Assembly: GCF_029688925.1 (NCBI RefSeq)
Contig: NZ_JARUKY010000008.1
Coordinates: forward strand, 1 to 64,000
Origin: Evansella sp. AB-P1
GTDB taxonomy: Bacteria > Bacillota > Bacilli > Bacillales > Salisediminibacteriaceae
DNA: 64,000 nt
Direction of reading: 5' to 3'
Positions 46,558 through 54,377 of the stretch are shown here, in pieces. A program made the translations under genes and the position numbers. The notes below the pieces were generated by a model. That model was not told where the DNA came from. It worked only from the letters and a program-made list of their open reading frames with translations, and did no database searches. The stretch's first letter is position 1. Each line of letters opens with the position of its first letter.

Positions 46558-46902
46558 TTAGACTGCATGTATAAGCAGCATATTATTTATTGTTTTTAAA
46601 ACATCAATTCCATCACTTAATTCATCTTTCTCTGTCTCCAGAAGTTCTGATTCTAGTTTTTCTATATACCAAGGGAAGAATGACTGTAGTAGTTCAAGTT
46701 CCACAGTAGATAATTGAATATCATGAATATCATCTTCTATATTGATCTCCAGGAGTTTATCAACAATTGAATCATAAATTCCAATGTATTCTTTAACTTC
46801 TTTTCTATCATGTTTCTTCTTTAATCCCTTTTTTGTAGGATTTCTCATGATTCCCAAGTGGTAAACTAATACTGACAATTCTTCATTTTTTAGTCGTAAC
46901 AT
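46558..46902 (-). CDS. Hypothetical late-operon protein, 114 aa
   Basis: A soluble, helical, acidic protein (EELSVLVYHLG to VLKTINNMLL) without known motifs. TAAGGAGGAATAATT precedes ATG 46902. It is encoded between the coat-like gene and a 119-residue gene in the same direction. Function unknown; assembly or control of the late operon is possible from position only. Confidence 0.6.
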   Translation of the reverse strand: MLRLKNEELSVLVYHLGIMRNPTKKGLKKKHDRKEVKEYIGIYDSIVDKLLEINIEDDIHDIQLSTVELELLQSFFPWYIEKLESELLETEKDELSDGIDVLKTINNMLLIHAV

Positions 46903-46914
46903 AATTATTCCTCC

Positions 46915-47274
46915 TTAGGATGCTGCAAGTCGGTGTCTGGTGACATGCTCATCGATATAGTTTTGTAGCTTACTAATTTCATTTTCTGTAATTTCTTCTA
47001 TTTTCATCATGAAATATGTTTTCCCACAAACCTTCACTTTTCGATCTTCCGAATAATCTCTACATCTTTTCCAATGCATACAGCTGCGAGGTAGTAGAAT
47101 AAAACCAAGCTTACTTGCTGCTTCTTCAACAGCTTCTAACGCTTTGTAAAAATAAAATTCATTCATTAGTTTTGCAAACTTTACTTTTGGTAAAGAGGGG
47201 AAATTATAAAGGAGAGCTCTAGGATCACGATATTTATACCCACTAGGTATTAATGAAAGGTTTTCGATTCTCAA
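46915..47274 (-). CDS. Hypothetical late-operon protein, 119 aa
   Basis: A soluble protein with alternating helices and strands and two Cys-containing patches (RSCMHWKRCRDY, KVCGKTYFMMK) that might bind metal. The last residues are basic. Family not recognised. Its start lies inside the 3' end of the 55-residue membrane-protein gene (overlap 47,243-47,274), so translation may be coupled. GAGGAGATGAACAG is the likely ribosome site. Confidence 0.6.
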   Translation of the reverse strand: MRIENLSLIPSGYKYRDPRALLYNFPSLPKVKFAKLMNEFYFYKALEAVEEAASKLGFILLPRSCMHWKRCRDYSEDRKVKVCGKTYFMMKIEEITENEISKLQNYIDEHVTRHRLAAS

Positions 47275-47410
47275 GTCTGTTCATCTCCTCTAATCTGGAT
47301 TTCATTTTCTTTTCATGTAAAAATGTGTTTAACTTATCTACTAAAACATCAATTAGCAATAGCAAACTTCCCATTATGATAACAACGACAAACACATGTA
47401 TAAAAATCAT
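47243..47410 (-). CDS. Small membrane protein overlapping the ATPase gene
   Basis: 55 residues: an N-terminal TM helix (MIFIHVFVVVIIMGSLLLLI, residues 1-20 or so) followed by a basic helical tail with KKMKSRLEEMNRL. ATG 47410 overlaps the stop of the Zot-like ATPase in ATGA. In filamentous phages the assembly ATPase carries its own TM helix; here the ATPase has none and this coupled protein could supply it. That role is inference. Confidence 0.6.
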   Translation of the reverse strand: MIFIHVFVVVIIMGSLLLLIDVLVDKLNTFLHEKKMKSRLEEMNRLENRKPFINT

Positions 47411-48039
47411 GATACCAACACTCTTTCACGAATTTTTCTAGCTTCATTATGAATTCTTTCAAGTTCATCAAAGAATTCGTCTGATTGTCGTTCTGTTGCT
47501 GGAAGTGGAAACCCTTTAACCATTTGATGTGTATCATAAAGATTTAACGCCATATACCTTTTAGCTCGATACATTGGTAAAAACTGACGATGTAAGAACT
47601 CTCCAGTTTGAAAGTCTATAAAAGTATATTGAAATCCTTTTTTACCAATCCTTCTACAATGAACGAGCACCTCTACAATTTGTCTTATTCTACTATCCAC
47701 ATTTCCGATGTTAGGACTAGCATACATCTGTACACTATGCATTTTTCGTGTGTACATCATTACCTCTGTTGCAATAATTGATCCAAACTTTCCCCATCTT
47801 CGTGAATCAAAAGCCATGTGTGCCTCATCCCAGGTACAGATAGATCCTTGTCGTTTAGCTACTTCATACCAATCTGTATAATGATCCATGCTACTAGATT
47901 CTTTTAATTTGTAATTTGAAAATAATGCTATATCGCCGCCATTTTCACGGACTTTTGCTCGGAAATGATGTGCCATAATTGACATCATAAACGTTTTCCC
48001 ACTGCCTAATGGACCTTGAAAAAAGAAATGATGCGCCAT
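47407..48039 (-). CDS. Zot/HerA-type assembly ATPase
   Basis: A 210-residue P-loop ATPase. Walker A is GPLGSGKT (9-16), and Walker B is ICTWDEAH with Asp71 and Glu72. YTRKMHSVQMYASPN and DSRIRQIVEVLVHCRR follow in the order seen in Zot/filamentous-phage pI and HerA/FtsK-type packaging ATPases. It lacks the C-terminal TM helix of classical pI/Zot proteins. It lies among small membrane proteins and is translationally coupled to genes on both sides (TCATGA-type overlaps). I infer a particle-assembly motor; a dsDNA-packaging ATPase of the HerA group is the alternative. Confidence 0.75.
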   Translation of the reverse strand: MAHHFFFQGPLGSGKTFMMSIMAHHFRAKVRENGGDIALFSNYKLKESSSMDHYTDWYEVAKRQGSICTWDEAHMAFDSRRWGKFGSIIATEVMMYTRKMHSVQMYASPNIGNVDSRIRQIVEVLVHCRRIGKKGFQYTFIDFQTGEFLHRQFLPMYRAKRYMALNLYDTHQMVKGFPLPATERQSDEFFDELERIHNEARKIRERVLVS

Positions 48040-48386
48040 TATCGATCACCTTTTCCTGCTTTTTCAGCCATTACTATTGGTTTTGGAGGTTTTGGAATCA
48101 ATGCTTCAATCGTATCGATGTAATATTTAGGATCTGCAACATGAACTTTACTTTCCATGATGAATTTTTCTATATCCTCATATGGATCTCCGTCTGGATG
48201 TAAGTACTCATTATTTCCAAGCTGCTTTAAAAAGATAAAAGCACGTACTTGCCATTCTTGTAATTCTTGAGCATTCGAATTCATTACCTCTAAAACTTGT
48301 TTTACATCTGATATGTGATGCACTTCTGGAAAGAGATTATCTGATATTACGGATTGTAATTTTTCCGAATCACTGTTTTGTTGCAT
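48039..48386 (-). CDS. Hypothetical protein upstream of the ATPase gene
   Basis: A 115-residue soluble protein with mixed helices and a Pro-Lys-rich C-terminus (IPKPPKPIVMAEKAG). Family not recognised. Its stop meets the ATG of the ATPase gene, which suggests coupled translation and a functional partner. GGAGGAATAAATTT precedes ATG 48386. Confidence 0.6.
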   Translation of the reverse strand: MQQNSDSEKLQSVISDNLFPEVHHISDVKQVLEVMNSNAQELQEWQVRAFIFLKQLGNNEYLHPDGDPYEDIEKFIMESKVHVADPKYYIDTIEALIPKPPKPIVMAEKAGKGDR

Positions 48387-48391
48387 AAAAT

Positions 48392-48553
48392 TTATTCCTC
48401 CTTCTCAGATATTTTGTTAGCAAGTTCCGTCACTTTAGAATGAACAACATCAAACTGAGAATATGAGACTTCATTATCCATTTCGAAATGTACATTAAGC
48501 ATATCTACCATTCCTTTTAACTCATAAATTAGATACTTTAATTCATCATTCAT
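48392..48553 (-). CDS. Small helical protein
   Basis: 53 residues, acidic, likely coiled coil (MNDELKYLIYELKGMVDML). I start at ATG 48553 for GGAGG 8 bases upstream; the upstream extension of 11 residues has no ribosome site. No motif. It sits between the 128-residue tail-anchored protein gene and the 115-residue gene in the late operon. Confidence 0.55.
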   Translation of the reverse strand: MNDELKYLIYELKGMVDMLNVHFEMDNEVSYSQFDVVHSKVTELANKISEKEE

Positions 48554-48557
48554 ATAT

Positions 48558-48944
48558 TTAACCTCCAGAACAACTTGAAATACCAAATATGATAAATGCT
48601 ACAAATATCAGTATCATTAAACCTATTTTTGTAATGTCTACCCCTTCTTCTCTAGGTGGTTTATAAGAAGTAATTTGTTGCAAGACCATTGATTTTTCAA
48701 GTTGTGCTAATCGTTTTACTTCTTGAACTGATTGAGATGGAGCACGATAAAAAAAGTTTCTTCCCTCTATGCCATTCGTTACCTCACAATCTTGTAAAGG
48801 AACCTTATAAATACCTGTTACTTCCACGCTTTCTTCGTCAATATGTGTAACACGTTGAACATCACTAGTTTTTAAATCGTTATCAAAAATAATAAGTAAA
48901 TCACTTGTTTCTTCAAACATGTCTTCTTTTTTTCTTTTTAACAT
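48558..48944 (-). CDS. Tail-anchored membrane protein
   Basis: 128 residues. A soluble beta-rich N-terminal part (FEETSDLLIIFDNDLKT to RAPSQSVQEV) of about 100 residues is followed by a single TM helix at the extreme C-terminus (DITKIGLMILIFVAFIIFG) ending in SSCSGG. No signal peptide. Such topology puts the bulk of the protein in the cytosol. Its ATG overlaps the TAA of the preceding small gene. Function unknown; a cytosolic adaptor for assembly at the membrane would fit. Confidence 0.65.
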   Translation of the reverse strand: MLKRKKEDMFEETSDLLIIFDNDLKTSDVQRVTHIDEESVEVTGIYKVPLQDCEVTNGIEGRNFFYRAPSQSVQEVKRLAQLEKSMVLQQITSYKPPREEGVDITKIGLMILIFVAFIIFGISSCSGG

Positions 48945-49090
48945 TAAGCAATCACCTTCCGTTTACTACCCTTATTTTTCTTTTGTTGTGAACGTTGGAC
49001 TACTTTCCATCCAATAAAGGTGATCGTTCCTATACCAGCTGCTAGACCTGCACCAATAAAATAGAAGTATATAAATGCATCTACCACCAT
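48944..49090 (-). CDS. Small single-span membrane protein (48 aa)
   Basis: A short protein with an N-terminal TM helix (about 4-27: DAFIYFYFIGAGLAAGIGTITF) and a strongly basic C-terminus (QRSQQKKNKGSKRK). This N-out, C-in layout is that of filamentous-phage minor and major coat proteins. It overlaps the 91-residue gene upstream by 10 bp and the next gene by 1 bp. Too short to place in a family by eye. Confidence 0.6.
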   Translation of the reverse strand: MVVDAFIYFYFIGAGLAAGIGTITFIGWKVVQRSQQKKNKGSKRKVIA

Positions 49091-49356
49091 TTCACACCTT
49101 CTTTCTTAGCATAGTAAAGTCTCATAATGGATCTAAAAATAAACACCGAACCTATAACAACCATTGAAAACAATAAAGATTGTATAACTAGCTGCCATTC
49201 TGAAGGCATATCACCAAAAATAGATAGATATTGGCCTATATCAAGACCTTGCGCGGTTACAACGTTAACCATTTGCAAACGTTCAATAGCCATATCTAAA
49301 AATGAGTGAAAGGGGGTAAAAATACTATCAATCCAATCACGAATTTGATCTCTCAT
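49081..49356 (-). CDS. Small membrane protein (91 aa)
   Basis: 91 residues with an amphipathic N-terminal half (RDQIRDWIDSIFTPFHSFLD) and one TM helix at about 57-78 (QLVIQSLLFSMVVIGSVFIF), ending in the basic YYAKKEGVKWW. No family recognised. It fits the string of single-span proteins in this operon. Its ATG directly follows the stop of the 169-residue gene. Confidence 0.6.
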   Translation of the reverse strand: MRDQIRDWIDSIFTPFHSFLDMAIERLQMVNVVTAQGLDIGQYLSIFGDMPSEWQLVIQSLLFSMVVIGSVFIFRSIMRLYYAKKEGVKWW

Positions 49357-49866
49357 TTACTCTCCCCCCACTCGAATACTAGAAAGTAATTTTATAACTG
49401 TGATAGCTGTAAATAGCCAAATAATAAATAATAAAATATAAGCAATCGTATCTAGTTGCATTGGTTCTAATGCATTAAAGATGTTTCCGATCATTTCACT
49501 ATATCCATGTCCAGAACTTGATTGTGGACTATAAGATAAACTTGCTAGTGTATTAGCTAGTCCCATAAAAAATGAATAAATTAGCTTCGCGAGCTCAAAA
49601 AATATGAGAAACAATTTTACAGCCAGCAACCCTATTTGAAATAAAAAATAAAGGATCCCATCAATAATGGCATAGATAACTTCAAAAAATGCCATCAACA
49701 ATTCTAATAAACTATTAAATAAATCAGCTATTAGACTTCCTAACCAACTAAAAAAGCTACCTATTTGATCTCCAATCCATGTAATTGCATCCCATATAAC
49801 ACCAAACAAATTACCAAAAATATTACCGAATATCCCTAAAAATACAGGAAAGAAAATAATATCCAT
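49357..49866 (-). CDS. Hydrophobic membrane protein (169 aa)
   Basis: 169 residues with several very hydrophobic Phe/Ile/Leu-rich segments. At least two long helical spans lie at about 40-105 and one near 140-160 (LDTIAYILLFIIWLFTAITV). The first 35 residues contain repeated FGNIFGNLFG. It recalls multi-span minor coat proteins (pVI-like) of filamentous phages only in size and hydrophobicity. The ATG overlaps the TAA of the 51-residue gene. Function inferred from context. Confidence 0.6.
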   Translation of the reverse strand: MDIIFFPVFLGIFGNIFGNLFGVIWDAITWIGDQIGSFFSWLGSLIADLFNSLLELLMAFFEVIYAIIDGILYFLFQIGLLAVKLFLIFFELAKLIYSFFMGLANTLASLSYSPQSSSGHGYSEMIGNIFNALEPMQLDTIAYILLFIIWLFTAITVIKLLSSIRVGGE

Positions 49867-50021
49867 TAATAGATCCTTCTATTCCTAAATGCTTTATATA
49901 AAAAATCAATCAATCGATCAGAAAACAAAATCACCATGAATAAGAATAATAGAGGTGCTAAATAAGGAAACAAATTTGTAAATATCACTTGTAAAACACT
50001 CTCTAATATTTGTGTATTCAT
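49866..50021 (-). CDS. Small single-span membrane protein (51 aa)
   Basis: One TM helix at about 14-35 (FTNLFPYLAPLLFLFMVILF), preceded by an amphipathic stretch and followed by a basic tail (DFLYKAFRNRRIY). ATG 50021 overlaps the stop of the 711-residue gene in ATGA, and its TAA overlaps the next ATG, so it is translated in a tightly coupled chain. Confidence 0.6.
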   Translation of the reverse strand: MNTQILESVLQVIFTNLFPYLAPLLFLFMVILFSDRLIDFLYKAFRNRRIY

Positions 50022-52153
50022 GTTCTAACCCTCCTAGTATTTTGGGATCTAATACTTTTCTTAATAAAAGCTATGATTCTAGGTGCAAAAATTAACGCTA
50101 ATGCTAGAACTATGAAACCTGTTACAAGTCCTATGATTTCCATACTTCCTGTGACAACCGCAGCAACACTAAAAGGTAATCCAGCTCCTAAAACTTTACT
50201 CGGATTATGATTCTCTCCCACTGTTCCATATTGAGATATAGGAACTAGTGTTACCGCAGGATCTCCTAAGGCAGTGTATTTCATTTCCGATTCTGGAATA
50301 GTTATTGATCCAAGACTTGCATCCACAGTCGCATACTCTTCGCCACCAACAATAACTTGTACTTCTCCACTAGTTGGAGTAGACCAGGAGTATACATAGT
50401 TCCCATTTTCATCAACAGAGTCATTAACACCGCCCATTGTTGGTTCAGGCTCTGTATCTGTTGAAGTAAAAATGTAAACACCTTCTGACTCTTCTCCTTC
50501 TGTGTTTGTGGTTGTCAATTTGTATTCGTAATCACTTTCAGGGGCAACCGTTAAATCATTAAATTGTGTACCATTAGTTTCAAAAATAGGTGTATATTCT
50601 TCCTCATTTGCTGAAACCCTCGAACCAAAAAGTAAAGAAGTGATAATGTTATCATCTTCTGTCGATTGAATATCCTGTCTATAAATCCTCACAAAATTAA
50701 AATGAGGATTGAAAGAAGGGTTGTTCCACGATAAATCAACTCTATTGTAAGTTGATTCTGCTGTTAAATCTGTTATTTCTTCTAGCAAAGGCGCTTCAAG
50801 TGTTTCAAAAATAACTTGCTCCCCTTCAGAAATAAAACCCTCTGTTGTTACTGTTTTTAATTCAAAGGAATATACTTCCTCTGGTTCTAACCCTTCTAAA
50901 TAAAAATGTGATCCTGTTGTTTCTGCTATCATTTCCCCATCTTGAAACAGTTGTACTTTTTCCGAACCATTAAACGTTGGTCTAGTAAAATTTATTCGCG
51001 CACTATGATAATTAAATATATCCGTTTCTTTTATTGTGGGTTTTTCTATTTTTTTTGTGGTAACTGTGAACGTTACCCCTCTACTTTCTTCACCAGGAGG
51101 ATCGTAAAATGTTTTTAAAATAAATGTGTATTCTGTGTTAGGTTCTAAATTATTAATATAACGATAGTTCAAAGGTGCTTCTACTTCTTCAATTAAACTA
51201 TCATTTTTATATACTAATATTTTTTTGAAATCTTCATCGTCTGGGTTTTCCCATTCCAAATAAATCCTATTATAAAAGGTTTCTATTTCATTGATTATTA
51301 CATCTTGATAAGTTTCTAAGTCACTACCATATAAATCTAAACCACTAATATTAAAGGTTGAATCTTCATCGTGATAGTTGTCTGATTTTACACCTAATAC
51401 CTCAATATGTTTAACATTGTTTAAAATGGGTGTATCATTGTATCCGTTTTCTCCTTCTGTTTCATAAATTAATTTGTTTTCTACGTCAAAAAATCGCAAT
51501 AATACAGTGTTTCGATCTGGTAAAGTTTGATCGTACTCAATGAAATAACTATCAACATTTATCGGATAATTCAAGTCGACGATTAAATTATCTGTACTTA
51601 TATAATCGAAATTCCTTAAATAATTCGTTGTTCCTAGATTCCCGTCGGTTGCTAATTGTATATGAGGAAACTGATTATTATTTGTTCTTAAATTTTTACC
51701 AAACAAATACCCCGTTTCATACTGTGGGTTAACTCTTTCTAATGGGATAGAATCTAAATTACTTAACGTTCTATTGAAACTGGTGGTTTTCCTTATTTCT
51801 ATCCTCGTTACATCATAGAACATGGTATTATTTCTAGTAATGTTAATTTGTGGATTAGAATTAAATAATAAAACATCATTCGAGAAAACTTTCATGTTTA
51901 AGCTTGTAGAAGTGCTAAAACCAACATCGGTGAAACGGAAACTTTTAGGTCCATCAAAGGAAATAACATAATCGACATTTTGATCTAGACTCAATGTTTC
52001 TCCTGGTGTCACATGCTCCCAATGTTCTTCACCTGTTTCTGTATTTATAATTGGATACGATTCAAATACATTTGTATTTGAATCTGCTGAAACGCTGTTC
52101 ATAAACGAAAATACAAATACAAAAGATACAATATAAAATAACGCCTTTTTCAT
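50018..52153 (-). CDS. Fibronectin-III surface protein with coat-like C-terminus
   Basis: A 711-residue secreted membrane protein. Layout: signal peptide (1-24), a beta-rich region with a discoidin-like pattern (about 60-275, QLATDGNLGTTNYL), and three fibronectin type III-like domains (about 285-370, 375-455, 460-590). The linker is short. At the end (about 650-711) are PFSVAAVVTGSMEIIGLVTG and a TM helix with FAPRIIAFIKKS. That end matches the 59-residue coat-like protein at nearly every position. I infer a tip adhesin that binds a host receptor and is built into the particle through a coat-like helix, as pIII is. It could also be a plain membrane-anchored adhesin. Confidence 0.78.
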   Translation of the reverse strand: MKKALFYIVSFVFVFSFMNSVSADSNTNVFESYPIINTETGEEHWEHVTPGETLSLDQNVDYVISFDGPKSFRFTDVGFSTSTSLNMKVFSNDVLLFNSNPQINITRNNTMFYDVTRIEIRKTTSFNRTLSNLDSIPLERVNPQYETGYLFGKNLRTNNNQFPHIQLATDGNLGTTNYLRNFDYISTDNLIVDLNYPINVDSYFIEYDQTLPDRNTVLLRFFDVENKLIYETEGENGYNDTPILNNVKHIEVLGVKSDNYHDEDSTFNISGLDLYGSDLETYQDVIINEIETFYNRIYLEWENPDDEDFKKILVYKNDSLIEEVEAPLNYRYINNLEPNTEYTFILKTFYDPPGEESRGVTFTVTTKKIEKPTIKETDIFNYHSARINFTRPTFNGSEKVQLFQDGEMIAETTGSHFYLEGLEPEEVYSFELKTVTTEGFISEGEQVIFETLEAPLLEEITDLTAESTYNRVDLSWNNPSFNPHFNFVRIYRQDIQSTEDDNIITSLLFGSRVSANEEEYTPIFETNGTQFNDLTVAPESDYEYKLTTTNTEGEESEGVYIFTSTDTEPEPTMGGVNDSVDENGNYVYSWSTPTSGEVQVIVGGEEYATVDASLGSITIPESEMKYTALGDPAVTLVPISQYGTVGENHNPSKVLGAGLPFSVAAVVTGSMEIIGLVTGFIVLALALIFAPRIIAFIKKSIRSQNTRRVRT

Positions 52154-52166
52154 ATTCTCCCCTCTT

Positions 52167-52355
52167 TCAATCTATGATCACTCCGTATTTCCTTTCTACT
52201 TTATTTCTTATCAGTTCGATGGTTCGTCTGTAGTAACACATTTTTAAAAAGTTATTGTTTTGTTCTGCTTTCTTAAATTCGTCTCTCATCGATCTTATTT
52301 TTTTCGTGTAATAATAAATAGCTTGAGGTTGTGCTCTTTCGTATTGGGGGAACAT
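52167..52355 (-). CDS. Small basic protein (62 aa)
   Basis: A soluble, helical, highly basic protein (MRDEFKKAEQNN, RTIELIRNKVERK) without known motif. It lies between the Pro/Gly-rich gene and the fibronectin-type gene with a GGAGGAGG site before ATG 52355. A DNA- or RNA-binding role is possible from charge only. Confidence 0.5.
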   Translation of the reverse strand: MFPQYERAQPQAIYYYTKKIRSMRDEFKKAEQNNNFLKMCYYRRTIELIRNKVERKYGVIID

Positions 52356-52356
52356 T

Positions 52357-53661
52357 TTATCCTCCTCCTAACCTTCCTCCACTTCCATCCTCGGACCCTG
52401 GATTAGGTTTGTAATCTATCAATCCATTTTCTCCTGGTTCATCTCCACCACTTGGAGGTGTGGATCCACCATCGCCTGGCATCGGCAAGCTGCTTCCTCC
52501 ATCTCCTCCAGGTGTAGGGGGCGAACTATTATCTCCTCCACCTGGCATTGGAGGTGTAGGACTTCCTCCTGTTCCATCTCCATTACTAGGTGTAGGAATG
52601 TTGTCACCACCGTTGCTTTCCCCCGGAATAGGATTAGTAGGCGTTTCTATAGTTCCATTAGAATCAGGAGTCTCCAATATTGGTGTATCAGGTTGATGAT
52701 TCCACTCTCCATAATCATCTGAATCTTCCCCAGGCATTGGTGGATTAGTCGGAAAGTCTGGTAGCATATCGATTGGATTTCCTATTTCAAATCCTCCTGT
52801 TGGATCCTCTCGAAACTCAATTTCTGGAGCTTCTGATGCAATATCATCCAATGAATATCCTGAATCATCTAGTCCAGGTACTTCCTCCAATGATGGTGTC
52901 TGTTCATCCAGATCGGATGCATAGTCATTTACATTTTCACTAGGTAACTCAATTGATCCAGGTGCAGCTGGAGGCGGTGGTGCTGTTCCAAACATTGACT
53001 CTAAATCATCTATCATCCCTGGAACTATGGAATCTCTTATAGTATCTGCTACCTCCTCCCAATTTGGTGGGGAAGGTATGTTATCAGAAATTTCTTCCAG
53101 TTTATCCATGAGGTCATTCCACCTTGCATCTCCCCCTCCGTCGCTTGGAGGATCGTCGTCATCTCCACCACCATTACCTGGATCTTGTGGTGCAGAGCAA
53201 TTGGCATTCGGATTCGTAAAAGGATTACCTTCATACGGTTCTGAACCTCGATAACCTTCTAAATAATCCTCATCGTATTCACAAACATTCTCAATGACCC
53301 AAGAATCATAATCTCCTAGTTGTCTACCGTCCCCCCAGTAAACGCGAATACCGTGCTGCCCATTATAATGTGGGTAAATTCTATTTGTAGTGCCCTCTAT
53401 CTTAAATTGCACAGAATCAAATTCATTTTTGGGATAGTCAGTAAAATAGTAGATGATATATCCACCAGTATTCCTCCAGGTGTCCCATTCCTCACTTTCG
53501 AAGCTTATGTAAGGAATCGTATAGTTCCCATCCTCATCTAAATCATACTTAATAGTAAAGTCAGCCATAGCTCTATCCATCCATGTAAAAGAGAATAAGA
53601 ACAAAAAAGATATAATTGCGATAAAACACCTTTTATTATGAAACGAGTAATTTTTTATCAT
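52357..53661 (-). CDS. Secreted Pro/Gly/Asp-rich protein
   Basis: A 434-residue secreted protein. A signal peptide (about 1-33, ending near RAMADF) is followed by a compact domain with Cys and Trp (about 35-150, ISFESEEWDTWRN). A long low-complexity region follows, rich in Pro, Gly, Ser and Asp, with short PMPGGG/PTPGG-type repeats toward the end. No anchor is visible. I start at ATG 53661 for GAGGGTGAC 9 bases upstream. In context it may be a flexible tip or outer-surface protein, as the glycine-rich linkers of phage pIII are; this is inference. Confidence 0.65.
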   Translation of the reverse strand: MIKNYSFHNKRCFIAIISFLFLFSFTWMDRAMADFTIKYDLDEDGNYTIPYISFESEEWDTWRNTGGYIIYYFTDYPKNEFDSVQFKIEGTTNRIYPHYNGQHGIRVYWGDGRQLGDYDSWVIENVCEYDEDYLEGYRGSEPYEGNPFTNPNANCSAPQDPGNGGGDDDDPPSDGGGDARWNDLMDKLEEISDNIPSPPNWEEVADTIRDSIVPGMIDDLESMFGTAPPPPAAPGSIELPSENVNDYASDLDEQTPSLEEVPGLDDSGYSLDDIASEAPEIEFREDPTGGFEIGNPIDMLPDFPTNPPMPGEDSDDYGEWNHQPDTPILETPDSNGTIETPTNPIPGESNGGDNIPTPSNGDGTGGSPTPPMPGGGDNSSPPTPGGDGGSSLPMPGDGGSTPPSGGDEPGENGLIDYKPNPGSEDGSGGRLGGG

Positions 53662-53735
53662 ATATAAAACGTCACCCTCTAATATAAAAGAAGAGGAGAA
53701 CCCTCCAGCCCTCCTCATCTTTTAATCTTATAAAA

Positions 53736-53915
53736 TTATGCGGATCGCCCGCCACGGCTGAATACACCTTTAACAAATGCGATAAGTCGCGGTGCGAACA
53801 TAAGTGCCATTGCTAACACAATGAACCCTACAACTAAACCGATAAGTTCCATACCTCCACTAACAACATCCGCCACATCAAATGGCAATGTAATTCCTGA
53901 TAGATCTAAACCCAT
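53736..53915 (-). CDS. Putative major coat protein (59 aa)
   Basis: 59 residues starting MGLDLSGITLPFDVADVVSG. The N-terminus is weakly acidic, then comes a TM helix at about 22-43 (LIGLVVGFIVLAMALMFAP) and a basic C-terminus (RLIAFVKGVFSRGGRSA). This charge pattern and length match filamentous-phage major coats. The same module occurs at 46,289 and at the C-terminus of the 711-residue protein. It has a strong GAAGGAGGAAACGG site before ATG 53915, as expected for an abundant protein. Its role is inferred. Confidence 0.75.
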   Translation of the reverse strand: MGLDLSGITLPFDVADVVSGGMELIGLVVGFIVLAMALMFAPRLIAFVKGVFSRGGRSA

Positions 53916-53991
53916 TCCGTTTCCTCCTTCTTCCATGTTTTATAACACTCCCTAAAAAATTGAATAATATATTTAACTAGTAAAATACTAG

Positions 53992-54192
53992 TTAGTACCG
54001 ATAAACATCATAATCATCATCGTCATCATCATCTTTTTTGAAAACTGATTTAATAACCTTGACGATTTCATCTGCTGCAAATAATGCAACTAATATCATA
54101 ACTACTGGAGCAGCGTAAAAGAGTAACCATCCTAACCATTCCCAAAACTGTACAAGATTTTCTCCAGATAAGAACGATTGATATTCAGGCAT
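53992..54192 (-). CDS. Single-span membrane protein with poly-Asp tail
   Basis: 66 residues: a short polar start (MPEYQSFLSGENLVQFWEW) then a TM helix (about 20-41). A basic stretch VIKSVFKK and a run of seven Asp follow, ending in YDVYRY. The poly-acidic C-terminus is unlike the other small proteins here and may contact a basic partner. It precedes the putative major coat gene. No family recognised. Confidence 0.6.
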   Translation of the reverse strand: MPEYQSFLSGENLVQFWEWLGWLLFYAAPVVMILVALFAADEIVKVIKSVFKKDDDDDDDYDVYRY

Positions 54193-54200
54193 GTTATCAC

Positions 54201-54359
54201 CTAGTTCCTATCTCGAATTGCACTCACAACCATTTTTAACAATAGTCCCACTGCTTGGATAGCTACATAAATCATGATGAAGGATGCGACGATTCCTAAT
54301 ATGAATGCGAAAACTTGCCAAAAAAATGACCAATCCCATACATTAGCTATGTTTTCCAT
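54201..54359 (-). CDS. Single-span membrane protein (52 aa)
   Basis: One TM helix at about 12-38 (FFWQVFAFILGIVASFIMIY) flanked by a polar N-terminus and a basic tail (LLKMVVSAIRDRN). Start ATG 54359 after a GGAGGATGAAAGG site. It overlaps nothing but lies 8 bp from the next gene. Member of the small-protein string; no family recognised. Confidence 0.6.
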   Translation of the reverse strand: MENIANVWDWSFFWQVFAFILGIVASFIMIYVAIQAVGLLLKMVVSAIRDRN

Positions 54360-54377
54360 ATCATCCTTTCATCCTCC

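Noticed and set aside
52460-53254. Pro/Gly/Ser-rich ORFs on the + strand opposite the secreted protein
   Set aside because: Mirror frames of a low-complexity gene, without ribosome sites.
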